Source of the DNA: Lycorma delicatula
Lineage: Eukaryota; Arthropoda; Insecta; Hemiptera; Fulgoridae
Assembly (NCBI RefSeq): GCF_047948215.1
Contig: NC_134458.1
Span: forward strand, 140,534,036-140,598,035
Direction: 5' to 3'
Length of the DNA stretch: 64,000 nucleotides
The notes beneath the pieces are model-generated. The model was not told where the DNA came from, did no database searches, and was given only the letters and a program-made list of their open reading frames with translations. The first letter of the stretch is position 1; each line of letters begins with the position of its first letter. This document shows, one piece after another, positions 54,430 through 64,000 of this stretch. Position numbers and translations under genes: made by a program.

Positions 54430-54660
54430 AGAGGTTAGCCAAATGGCATGGAGTGCCTTGTTTTATGGAATTGAAGCATGGATAATGAGGTAGAGGGAAA
54501 GGGCATGGATTGAGGCTTTAAAATGTGGGTATGAAGTTGAATGGAGATAGTAAGATGGATAGATAAAGTCAGGAATGAGGAAAAAATTAATAGAATTAAA
54601 GAAGAAAGAGCATTTATAAAGAAAGAATTAATGAAAATATTAATTATTAACAAAATAATT
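54430..54660 (+). pseudogene. LINE C-terminal relic
   Basis: The plus strand reads MAWSALFYGIEAWIMR-stop-RERAWIEALKCG, a decayed match to V-W-S-V-A-L-Y-G-S-E-T-W-T-x...E-K-K-R-L-E-A-F-E-M-W of LINE copy 1. Shifted pieces follow. Confidence 0.6.
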
Positions 54661-55039
54661 ATATTCTCTCCCTATAATCTAATCTTCTTTACCTGCATAT
54701 GAATGATTTTTGTTTATTGAGTTACAATTTTAAAATTAACAATCTTAGATTTTGAATAATATAGATAGATAATTGTATTGAATAATATAGATATATATCG
54801 ATTTTTATTATATTTACTAACATGTGTTTTTATTATATTTACTACATTTTTACTTATTTACTAACATGTGAAATATATGTTGATATATAATTGCATTAAT
54901 TCAGAATATATTTTTTGTCAATATTTTAAAGTCAAATCTTCCAATTGTACTCAATCAAGGTTTCTTGTAACCTTAGTTTGGTTGACTAAAGATTATTTTT
55001 TATGATTAATTCACCATGTAAGTTTGTAAAATATGAAGA
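54661..55039. other. no gene seen
   Basis: AT-rich with an imperfect duplication of TTGAATAATATAGATA near 54752-54795. Confidence 0.5.
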
Positions 55040-55120
55040 AATAGCATCTGTGATCAAGTTTCAAACCTAGACTCTTTCTGATGGAAGATCAAGGTGCTAC
55101 CATTCACTACAGAGATAGGC
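55040..55120 (-). mobile_element. SINE family 1 relic
   Basis: The minus strand reads CTATCTCTGTAGTGAATGGT, AGCACC, CTAGGTTTGAAACTTGATCA and then CAGATGCTATTTCTTCATAT, aligned to head and body start of the 44390 copy. Confidence 0.5.
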
Positions 55121-56239
55121 ATTTAATTTATTAATCAGTATGTTTCATATAATACCAGAATCAAAATTATAAATAGATAAATAATAATATATCAATAATT
55201 ACAAATCATTATTATTTTTTGGGAGTATTTTTATTTTTTACTTTTTGTTATCTGTTTGAACTGTCATGCTATATTTGCACATACTACAAGAAACTCAAAA
55301 AACACCTTTTTTGTTGAAATTTTTTTTTAAGTTTTCTCTTTTTTCATTGTATTTAAATTACCATTATTATGAAGAATGTATGATGATATTATTGAATTAA
55401 GATTATTTTTAAATGGTATCTCATATTTACACACAGGCTTTCTCTGTTGGATATTCATTGTATTATAAATTAATAATACATTTTATAATCATGTATTAAA
55501 ATTTTGACTGCCACCGTTTTATCATACATATAACTCCAATATTCTGTTTAAAACTAACTCCTCTATTCAGCATATCATCCAGTAAGTATGTTTGTTTTGT
55601 TGCAGAGGTTCACATACATGAAGATTGGTTCAAGGGATACTTTTTTTTTTAATAATTTGTATGATCTGATTCTTGATAAAATTTAGGTAATAAAGAAGCA
55701 TATGTTCATAGATATATGTATGTTGTATAGTATATATATATATATATATATATGTTATCTTTATGTATGCACATATGCTTATTATATGCATGTTAATTTA
55801 GTTAATAAAATGTGTTTGTTTCTTTTAACTAATTTTGTTATAAAATGACAACTAACGAGTAACTTTAGGAATAACATGGATATTGGATTGTTTCTGAAAT
55901 AAACAAAACAAATCAAATACACTTTTTGACAGGACTAAGTCAGTCAATTGTAAAACTTTCTTTCATAGTAAAGATAACAATAATTTAATAATCAATTCAC
56001 TGAAATAAATTATAAATTTTTGTAGAATTTGTGTAATACACTAATAGACAAAAAAAATTTTTTTTAATGTTTCTCTAAAGTGTGATAGCATTTCTTAAAT
56101 TGCTATTTTTCGTACATTACAGATCTGTAAATACAATTTTTCTATCATCTTTACTTTTAAATAAATTATGCTTCAAAAAAAGTTAAGGGAAAATATAGTT
56201 AAAGTCAGTAAAATTTATAATTTTTCATGTCCATACCTG
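55121..56239. other. no gene seen; (TA)n at 55729-55752
   Basis: AT-rich. A short TA microsatellite is the only clear feature. Confidence 0.5.
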
Positions 56240-57480
56240 TGTTAGAATGATTTCGCTGATGCTTTTTTTTATAAATAGCCTCAGGCACATCCTGAATTAA
56301 TGTCCAACAGTAATTGGCTAGCATGCTAGTACTCCATTTCTCTTTATGTCAGCTTTCCATCACCGAAATGTCTTGGTGGAAATGTTCATGGTGTTTGTCA
56401 CTTATTTCTCTGAGGTTGTCCGGGAAAAATTCCAGATGCGAGTGGAGGAAATGTATTTTCAAAGACATATTACATCCCATAGCTCTGTATGAAGTAAGAA
56501 GTTGATTAATAATATCGTGTTAATTGTCAGATTTTTGTTTGCCGAGAAAAATTTGCCAACATCTTTAAATGAAGCCCAAGCTGCACTTTCTACATTATTT
56601 AGCAGTGAGTAAAATACATCATCTCAGAACAACTCTCTTATTTGAGGACCAACAAATATTCCTTTAGAGAGGGGGTAAAAATATTTGTTTGGGTTCAACT
56701 AAGGGCTCATGAATAATATTTTTCCTATTTGGAGTTCAGTTACTTCGTTTCTTCCACTTTTTGGTAACATAATGTTTATCCCTAGCTCGGCTGTCCTCTT
56801 CGCAAAGAAAACACATGTACTTAGTATAGCCTAACTGCATGCCTAACAAAATAACTACAACTTTCAAATCACCACATATGTTCCAGCTATTTTTTTTATA
56901 ATTTATCTTTTCAAGAACGTCTTTCATCACATCGTATGTCTCTTTCAAATTAATACCATAAGCGATATCAAAAGATATTTGTTACTGTTGTGTAGTAGAA
57001 CCACTTTTAAACTATACTTGGACGAATGTATGATAAGGCACCAGTCCTCAGGTTTATGAACTTGTCCTAAGTGCAACATAAGCTCATCAATATTTGTGCA
57101 ATAAAACAAATTATTTTCATCAATAAAGTACTGAGAAAGTTAATTTTGTAGGCTTCAAAAGCCCAATATTTTTGTATTTCTTTGAAATTCTAACCTTGCA
57201 GTCTGGATCCTGACAGTTCAGCTTGATTTTTTGATAAATTTATATCTCTAACCAAGTCATTTAATGCACCTTGTGATATAAGATGGTGGCTTATTGGAAG
57301 ATAATTCAAAATCAAAATCATTGTTCTCTTCTTCAGTACTGCCTGATTCTTCATTGCTGCTTTCGAAACATACATTCACAGGTGGCTCAGGAACTGGAAT
57401 AATTTCACTGTGAGGTATAGGCCTATAGCAGATTGCAAAGAAGGATATTTTACAGTATGTTTGGATTTTTTAGAAATTCC
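56240..57480 (-). pseudogene. decayed member of a high-copy arthropod ORF family (probably transposon-borne)
   Basis: Minus strand, frames shifting, no introns. In order: VPEPPVNVCFESSNEESGST near 57400; PISHHLISQGALNDLVRDIN and LSKNQAELSGSRLQG (57190-57290); DELMLHLGQVHKPEDWCLII (about 57030-57090); MKETYDVMKDVLEKINYKKN, SWNICGDLKVVVILLGMQLG and YTKYMCFLCEEDSRARDKHY (56736-56948); and MGCNMSLKIHFLHSHLEFFP then HHEHFHQDISVM (56340-56490). I recognise the I-C-G-D-L-K-V...G-Y-T-K-x-x-C-F-L-C-x-x-D-S-R-A-R pattern as one repeated in many arthropod genomes, generally annotated as uncharacterised. At least three stops or shifts make this copy dead. Confidence 0.6.
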
Positions 57481-57999
57481 AAATACACTTGTTAAACAAA
57501 AGTAACAATCGGTTATATGATCCTTTGGTTCACGCCATAAACCACAGGTATATATGTCATAATATGTGACTGTGATATGACTAATTCTTTATCTAGTATT
57601 GTTTATTTATAGCTTAAAAATTAAGTTAATAAAGTTAAACAATAAAGAATGAGCTAACTAAATACAATATAGGAGCTTAAAATGCTAACTATATGTTGAA
57701 AAATGAAAAAATCCTTTAATTAAAATTTAAAATATTTCAAAAATGGTGGGTGATAGAAAGAGTGTGAGTTCATATTTGTTTTCAGCATCAAAAAACAAAT
57801 TAAAACCATTTATCACATGTTAGAAAACAAAAATTATGTTTATCAGTGTAATTTATCTAATTTCATGCAGTTCACAAATATGCAGCATACAAAAAAATCA
57901 CTTACCTATTTTTACTTTATATCTATAATAAAAAGTGACAATCTGGAATTATTGATTTGGAACACTTCTAACAAAAATTTATATAGCAAATAGAATTTT
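57481..57999. other. no gene seen
   Basis: AT-rich. It may contain an end of the preceding element, but none was identified. Confidence 0.45.
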
Positions 58000-58360
58000 A
58001 CCAGTCATGTTTGAAGAAGATATTCAAGGAACTTCATAGCTGGTAGTACTTTATCTAATTCCATGGATGGCCAAAATAATCAACAAAGAAATTTTGGATA
58101 AAATCATGCATAAACTTTCCTTAGAAAGCCAGATGCCAAAGCTGTGACTATCATACTTTAGTCACACCATGAGGAAAAATACTCCTTGGAAAAGGACGTC
58201 TTTTAGGCATGACAGACAGAAGCAGATGACTGGGCCGACCAAGAACTCATGACTGGATACCATCAAAGAAGCAACCAGTAGGAGTGTAGCAGTACTGAAA
58301 GAAGCTGTAAGAGACTGGAGGAGCATGGATCCATCAAATCATGGAGCTGTACATGACTGA
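58000..58360 (+). pseudogene. LINE C-terminal relic of another clade
   Basis: The plus strand reads LSYFSHTMRKNTPWKRTSFR (one stop nearby), then KQMTGPTKNS-stop-LDTIKEATSR and SVAVLKEAVRDWRSM, then MDPSNHGAV. The layout G-H-x-x-R, G-R-P-x-x-R-W-x-D-x-I-K-E-A-T, L-x-x-A-V-x-D-R-x-x-W-R-x-x-x-H-G-V is the C-terminus of endonuclease/RT LINEs different from copies 1 and 2. Confidence 0.6.
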
Positions 58361-58957
58361 ATGGTTAAGAAGTAGTTCATCCTTTGATTGTACTATTATG
58401 GACATTGAAGTACAAAACTTTCTATCTCTATTTTTCCAAGAACCATCCCTCATCCTTTAAACTACAAATCTACCTTATCACTTTTTCAACAATCTTTCTT
58501 TCCATCCATGATCATCAGAACAACTTTGAAATGTGCAAATAATGACTAATAGAACCTTTACACTATTATAATATTTAAGCATGGCTCTACAGTCACAAAC
58601 AAGGTTATTTTAAGAAAAATATTATGAAATATATTTAGTTTACTTCATATTTCTTACTATTGATTTAGTATTTATAAAGCAATTTAAAATCTGGTTAACC
58701 CTAAATCTTACTGTTCTTCATCAATCTACATAGATTTATTAGAATTTTTGAAATACCGTAAACGTTACTTTTTATATACTTAAAGTATAAGCCATAAATC
58801 TATACAAAATAACACACAAAATTAATGATTTACTGTGCTGTATAGAGAATGATTTTACATTTTCAGTTTATGCTACTGAGGCAGCATACAGTTATGCAAT
58901 AATATCCTGTCACTTGCAAGCATAAAATTAAAAAAAATCTGTTAACATTTTGCAAAC
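58361..58957. other. no gene seen
   Basis: AT-rich sequence up to the target duplication of LINE copy 2. Confidence 0.5.
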
Positions 58958-58968
58958 CAAATAAACCT
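58958..58968. repeat. target-site duplication, left copy
   Basis: CAAATAAACCT, identical to 59699-59709 on the far side of LINE copy 2. Confidence 0.88.
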
Positions 58969-59698
58969 TTTTTTTTTTTTGTCTTCAGTCATTTGACTGG
59001 TTTGATGCACCTCTCCAAGATTCCCTATCTAGTGCTAGTCGTTTCATTTCAGTATACCCTCTACATCCTACATCCCTAACAATTTGTTTTACATATTCCA
59101 AACGTGGCCTGCCTACACAATTTTTCCCTTCTACCTGTCCTTCCAATATTAAAGCGACTATTCCAGGATGCCTTAGTATGTGGCCTATAAGTCTGTCTCT
59201 TCTTTTAACTATATTTTTCCAAATGCTTCTTTCTTCATCTATTTGCCGCAATACCTCTTCATTTGTCACTTTATCCACCCATCTGATTTTTAACATTCTC
59301 CTATAGCACCACATTTCAAAAGCTTCTAATCTTTTCTTCTCAGATACTCCGATTGTCCAAGTTTCACTTTCATATAAAGCGACACTCCAAACATACACTT
59401 TCAAAAACTTTTCCTGACATTTAAATTAATTTTTGATGTAAACAAATTATATTTCTTACTGAAGGCTCGTTTAGCTTGTGCTATTCGGCATTTTATATCG
59501 CTCCTGCTTCGTCCATCTTTAGTAATTCTACCTCCCAAATAACAAAATTCTTCTACCTCCATAATCTTTTCTCCTCCTATTTTCACATTCAGTGGTCCAA
59601 CTTTGTTATTTCTACTACATTTCATTACTTTTGTTTTGTTCTTGTTTATTTTCATGAGATAGTTCTTGCGTAGGACTTTATCTATGCTGTTCATTGTT
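58969..59698 (-). mobile_element. 5'-truncated LINE copy 2 with perfect 11-bp target duplication
   Basis: Minus-strand orientation. The poly-A tail (T run 58969-58980 on the plus strand) is followed by sequence about 98% identical to copy 1. The 5' end breaks off at about 59698, some 320 bp earlier than in copy 1. Perfect CAAATAAACCT direct repeats flank it. Coding: 58985-59404 holds the C-terminal part (KVYVWSVALYESETWTIGVS through LALDRESWRGASNQSND). A one-base deletion at about 59406 relative to copy 1 shifts it out of frame with 59401-59694 (KINKNKTKVMKCSRNNKVGP onwards). It lacks the catalytic RT box. Confidence 0.92.
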
Positions 59699-59709
59699 CA
59701 AATAAACCT
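59699..59709. repeat. target-site duplication, right copy
   Basis: CAAATAAACCT, the partner of 58958-58968. Confidence 0.88.
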
Positions 59710-61388
59710 GATTTATGAAAAAAATTAAAAGAATCATATGATAATGAGTGATCTTATATTCCCAGTTATGGTTATGATACATATTTACACCAAATACCTA
59801 TTTCATCAGACTATCTGTGGTTTTTCAATAACTAGTTTTTAGTTGAAACTGTAATAGTTTCATCTAATAACAAGACCTAACAAAAGTTTAAAATGGTTTT
59901 AGTATTGAAACATCATTTTTGGGGAAGGATATTAATGTCAATTCAGTTCTTTTGGATGATCCTGCTAGTTTTATTTCTACAAAGATACATAACAGAAATG
60001 TATAATTCAAAATTTAAATAATTTCTCTCTAAAGAAATATTTTTAAAATTGCCTATTTCAATCTGTAAAATACTTTTTTTCTCAGTGTTACTTGTGGCCA
60101 TTCTAATAAAGCAAATATTGAATAAAATAACAGTAAATTATTTATTTTAATAAATGGTAATTAGCTTTAAATAAATTTGTATGTAATTTATTATAATCAT
60201 TTTTTAAATTACTTTTTGTGTTGGTAAGAAAATTATACAAGAAGAAACATAAAGAATAGTTGTACAATAGTTCAAATTTATAAAATTATCAACATTTCTT
60301 TTAATATAATTTACACTTCATTTTTCCTGCTAAATAATTGTTGTATCAATCCATACAAAGGAAACAGATAAAAGTAAATCAATGTCACACTTTGTTATTT
60401 AGGTGTTTTTTATAGATTCTAGTTTGTGCACGAAAAAATTTCAATTTATTTTCATTCGTAACAAACAATACGAAAAAAAATCAACTATTTGCATAAGCAT
60501 ATTGTCAATCATTTCATTTTCAGACTTATTTTAGTTACATTTAGTTTGTCTGTGTAACAACATAAAATATTAATACTTTTTCAGTCCTTGTAGCTTTGAA
60601 GAAATAACTTTGATAAGAAAAAATGAAGATCCAGTATTTCCATCTTTTCAGGCTTTATTAATAACTTTGGGTTCTCATAAAATATTAATTTTGAGGTTTA
60701 ATCTATCATAAACTGCAGGAAAACTAAATCACAATGTTTCATGATGTTTTTTGTAGCAGAATAAGCTTTTTTTTTTTCACTGTTTGTTTTCACAATATTT
60801 CAATTTTTTTTAAACATTTATTATCAAACTTCAGGTATACAATGTTGTAAAGTATTTAAAAAATAATAATAAATTAGATATATAATTATTATATTAGATA
60901 TAATGGTTTTAAGAACAAATAATCTTTCAAGTATCGAAATGATCTTAGCAATAAGAATTAATTGTACTTGCAGATGTTTAGTATTAACAAGCTTGAAAAC
61001 TCATTTTTTTATAGATTTTCAATGAAAATGTTGCTTTTTATGTTGCGATTATATTCAAAATTACTCGTTTTATGGAAAATTGTTAGACATTAGAACCTTT
61101 TAAATACTGAATTAATTTTTATTTATTTTTTTTTTAACAAAAAATTACTCACACCTTATTGGTTCAGAGAATTTACTTATTTAAAAAATTCTTATCATAT
61201 AAGTGAAGGATTTCTTATATTAAAGGATTTCTTATTCAAAAATCTTATATTAAACTTATTGTTCTTTGGGATAGTTATGGAAAAACAAGAATGGACTTAA
61301 TAAAATGTAAAATGTAAATTACAAATAAATGTATTTCATGAAAAATAGAAAATTTAATTAATTACAATACCAATTACCAACGCTAGAT
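59710..61388. other. between LINE copy 2 and UGT-B, no gene seen
   Basis: AT-rich. The UGT-B polyadenylation region should lie just left of 61389; many AATAAA-like strings occur, so no single site can be chosen. Confidence 0.5.
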
Positions 61389-61695
61389 TTAATTTTTTTT
61401 TAATTTCAGTTCATTTTTTTTTTCATTCACTTTTGAAGACAAAATAAGTAATTTCCTAATTAAATATACTGTTACATAATAAATTAAAAATATACTCATT
61501 AGCAGGATTAAAATAAAAATTGCAAAAATGTCCAACATGTAGTATTGGTACCACGTTAAATCACATGCAGATGGTCTCAAATGAGGAGCTCCTTTATGTC
61601 TTATTACATATTCCACCCACCAGAGTGCAGTATCCACAGCAGACATTGGTTTGTCTTTAGTTATTAATGATAAACGCATCATATTTTCTTTATAA
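61389..61695 (-). CDS. UGT-B terminal exon (membrane anchor, ER-retention tail)
   Basis: 307 bp. The acceptor TTTTTTTCAG lies just above 61695. It opens [20 protein letters not shown] and has the conserved [16 protein letters not shown] block. A single transmembrane helix follows ([20 protein letters not shown]) and then a basic cytosolic tail ending KLKKN. Lysines at -3 and -5 fit the KxKxx ER-retrieval signal expected for ER-resident UGTs. Stop at 61389. Confidence 0.9.
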
Positions 61696-62857
61696 CTGAA
61701 AAAAAATAAAAACAATTCAAAATGTATATAAAAGATAATTTTTCATTTTTAAAAACTCAACTTTCTAAAATTGTAAATTTTTTTAACATTTTTTGTTGTC
61801 TATTTAGGTTTTGTAGTAACGTGTTTATTGTCCATTTTAAGAAAAATAATTTCTAAGATACCCTGCCATAATTTAATATATTTTCCAATACACTACTAAC
61901 ACATTAATACATAATTAAAGGCATCTTGTACTTTTCCTTCAAATTAGCCTTCAATCCTGTAAAACATAACTATAGTTAGATTAAAAAGAAAAAAATTACA
62001 TCATGTACTAAATTGAAATATGTACTTTTTTTAATTATTTCATAAATAACTCATTTAATAACAAATATACTATTTGTATTTTTAATAATATTGTCCTATT
62101 TTTTAAATGAGAAATTCAAACTTCAATAAAAAATACAAAAACGATGTTATTAATTTAGGTAAAATAAGAGTTTTCCATTATTTCATCAAATGAAGGTTGC
62201 TTCATCCAGTATTATTGGGAATGATCATCTATGAAAAATAAATAAGTATTTGCAACATCTGCAGTTATATCATACAATAAACATTTCAAAATAGTTTTTC
62301 ACAGAAATAAACATTTTTAAAATCCAAAAATGCAGTCATCTGCAAAAATAAATTTAAAAAGTTTTTCTTTAATAATCAGAAATTGGTGTACATGAAAAGA
62401 GAATCAAGTTTAAAAGAAGTCACTAATATTTTTATAATTTTACATTGAGTAATACATAAATACATCAGCATGCTGTGCTGTAATATTGTAATAGGCAGTA
62501 AATGAACATTTTTAAAATAGTTTATTTTTTCATTGAGTTTTTTCTTTTTTTCAACCACACCAGTCCAGTTATTATTCATAAATAACTAAATTATGAAAAA
62601 TTTGTTTACTATAAAGAATGATCTTTTTTTTTACTACCTTGTATTTTTGAGAAGTTGCTCTAGACTTTTAAAAATAATATCATTATTTATTTCATTAAAT
62701 TCCACCTTTATTCCAGCACCAGAAGATACTACTTTCATCGTATTGAAATCTTGATCAGCAAACATTGGTATACAAAGTAATGGAATACCAAAATAAGTTG
62801 CTTCTTGAAAACTTTGAAGACCAATCTGACTAATAAAAATTTTCATTTTTGGATGTG
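61389..62857 (-). CDS. UGT-B: UDP-glycosyltransferase, last two exons (5' part outside window)
   Basis: Minus-strand exons 62638-62857 and 61389-61695 join in phase 2 to give a continuous C-terminus. The first carries the PSPG region ([20 protein letters not shown] then [14 protein letters not shown]). The second carries [20 protein letters not shown] and [20 protein letters not shown], then the anchor. Together they are about 175 residues, the C-terminal third of a UGT of about 500. Upstream exons are beyond 64000 or in the unreadable right edge. It is a paralogue of UGT-A, in the same orientation. Confidence 0.88.
61696..62637. other. UGT-B terminal intron
   Basis: 942 bp, AT-rich, no feature recognised. 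Confidence 0.6.
62638..62857 (-). CDS. UGT-B PSPG exon
   Basis: 220 bp, with the acceptor GTTTCAG just above 62857 and the donor GTAGTA beginning at 62637. It encodes [40 protein letters not shown] and LEQLLKNT. The donor-sugar D-Q pair is intact. Length and phase are identical to UGT-A exon 2738-2957. Confidence 0.9.
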
Positions 62858-64000
62858 CTGAAACATACAGCAGAGTATTGTTTAGTTGAACTCAATACAC
62901 AAAAAAAAAATTACTTCATCACCTAAAATGAAGTATTATGAAGTTCATAAGTAAAATGACAAAAGAACTTTACTTTTACTACTGTTTTCTACCAATTTTT
63001 ACTGTTACATGAACAACAGATATATCATTATTATCTTTTACTTGGAACCACCACATTAAATATAAAGGGGCCACAATCAATTTAGTAAGATAAGATAAGT
63101 ACCTTAGTAATCTGTTTGGCAATAAATTCCTGTTTAACAATCATGCCAGGCAGGTAATGTCGAACACAGCTAGCTACATAAAAATTTTATAGTTACAATC
63201 AGTAAAAAATAAACTTTTTGCTGGCCAGTAGAAAGTTAAATATTTGACATAATAATCAAATTATAACATATAGTTTGACAGTTGTACAAGTATAAAGACT
63301 GTCTTCAAGACGTCTAAGGATGGTTTATAACAGAAAATTTAAAAGTATGGTGGCACTTTATTGGCTTAAAAGTTGTACAGTCTTATTCAAAAGTGTAATA
63401 AACAGCCGTGATTTTAATCACTGATTAGTTTAATACCGACTCATATGAGAAAACAACTGTGATAGGAAAGATTCTTCTGGTGGAATTAATGATGAAGGTT
63501 TAGGCTGCAATATGTGCAATACAAAGAGCACAGAGTTGAATTTATACAGTAAGAGTCTCAGCAGTAAACTATATTACACATCTTGAAATCATTTAAATTT
63601 ATAATTACACCTCATTCTTTACCGAAGAAGGGATGAAATACCTTGCTATGAACACATGGCAGAACAAGCAGAATGCCTATCTCATAATCACGAAGATCTG
63701 TAAAAGAATGCATACTGGATTTGAGCATATAGCACTAAATTTCATTTAAGATTGGGCCAAGCCTTATTCAACTGCAATTCACCTGATACAGTTCATGCAA
63801 TTTACTGATTATTACCTAAAGAATTATTATCTAAGGTGGCATAGTCCATCTGACACTAGATGACTGCCCTGTTACAGCAGCTACAGACTACTGATTTGGA
63901 ATGCAAGAGAGTATCAACAGCAGTGTAGCTCTGAGAAGCAAACAGCACTTTCAGAGAAACAAGGAAAGGAAGGTCTTTGAGGAGATTGTATAATTCAATT
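62858..64000. other. UGT-B intron, no further exon seen
   Basis: The same micro-exon (W-x-P-Q-Q) expected upstream of the PSPG exon was sought here on the minus strand and not found. From about 63400 the composition is somewhat less AT-rich, which may mark an unrecognised repeat. Confidence 0.45.

Overview
The window is AT-rich (by eye about 70% A+T), intron-rich animal DNA full of decayed transposons. Family content points to an insect, probably a hemimetabolous one such as a hemipteran: insect-type UDP-glycosyltransferase (UGT) exons, an insect DUF1091/MD-2-like secreted protein, an arthropod amphiphysin-type first exon, and LINE and SINE families of the kind seen in large insect genomes. 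I cannot name the species. No bacterial genes, operons or CRISPR arrays are visible. Every host gene I can support lies on the minus strand.

Layout. (1) About 1-20.5 kb: a UGT gene (UGT-A) runs leftward. Its coding exons are at 20462-20464 (candidate ATG-only exon), 17535-17711, 10297-10502, 6879-7347, 4183-4377 and 2738-2957; the last, membrane-anchor exon is not in the window. Its introns hold a solo LTR, a Mutator-like transposase pseudogene, an internally deleted R1-like LINE with a G-rich tract beside it, SINEs, a near-full-length-RT LINE fragment and a long-inverted-repeat MITE. (2) About 20.5-37 kb: no intact recognised gene. There are a small possible secreted-peptide ORF (27679-27945, minus), a decayed Asn-rich coding relic (28.1-29.85 kb, plus), a mariner relic, a Jockey-like RT relic and SINEs. 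(3) 37994-46351, minus: a complete four-exon gene for a 189-aa secreted DUF1091/ML-type protein. Its last intron holds a Tc1/mariner-type element inserted inside an older one. (4) About 50.5 kb, minus: a short exon encoding a 23-residue peptide that I recognise as the start of amphiphysin (N-terminal amphipathic helix of the BAR domain), with a CpG-containing upstream region. (5) About 52-60 kb: LINE and SINE relics, a decayed member of a high-copy arthropod ORF family, and a young 5'-truncated LINE copy with a perfect 11-bp target-site duplication. (6) 61389-62857, minus: the last two exons of a second UGT gene (UGT-B), entering from the right.

How the parts relate. UGT-A and UGT-B are paralogues: their PSPG-region exons are both 220 bp with the same phase and the same acceptor position. 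This suggests tandem duplication, now spread over more than 60 kb by insertions and interrupted by the DUF1091 gene and the amphiphysin exon. UGTs are ER-membrane detoxification enzymes and DUF1091 proteins are secreted lipid-binding-type proteins; nothing in the sequence shows that they act together. If the amphiphysin exon belongs to an intact gene, its first intron must be very long and would contain the DUF1091 gene, because no second amphiphysin exon was found to the left.

All exon joins were worked out by hand from reading frame, GT/AG sites and phase. Transposon names come from protein motifs I recognise, not from searches.
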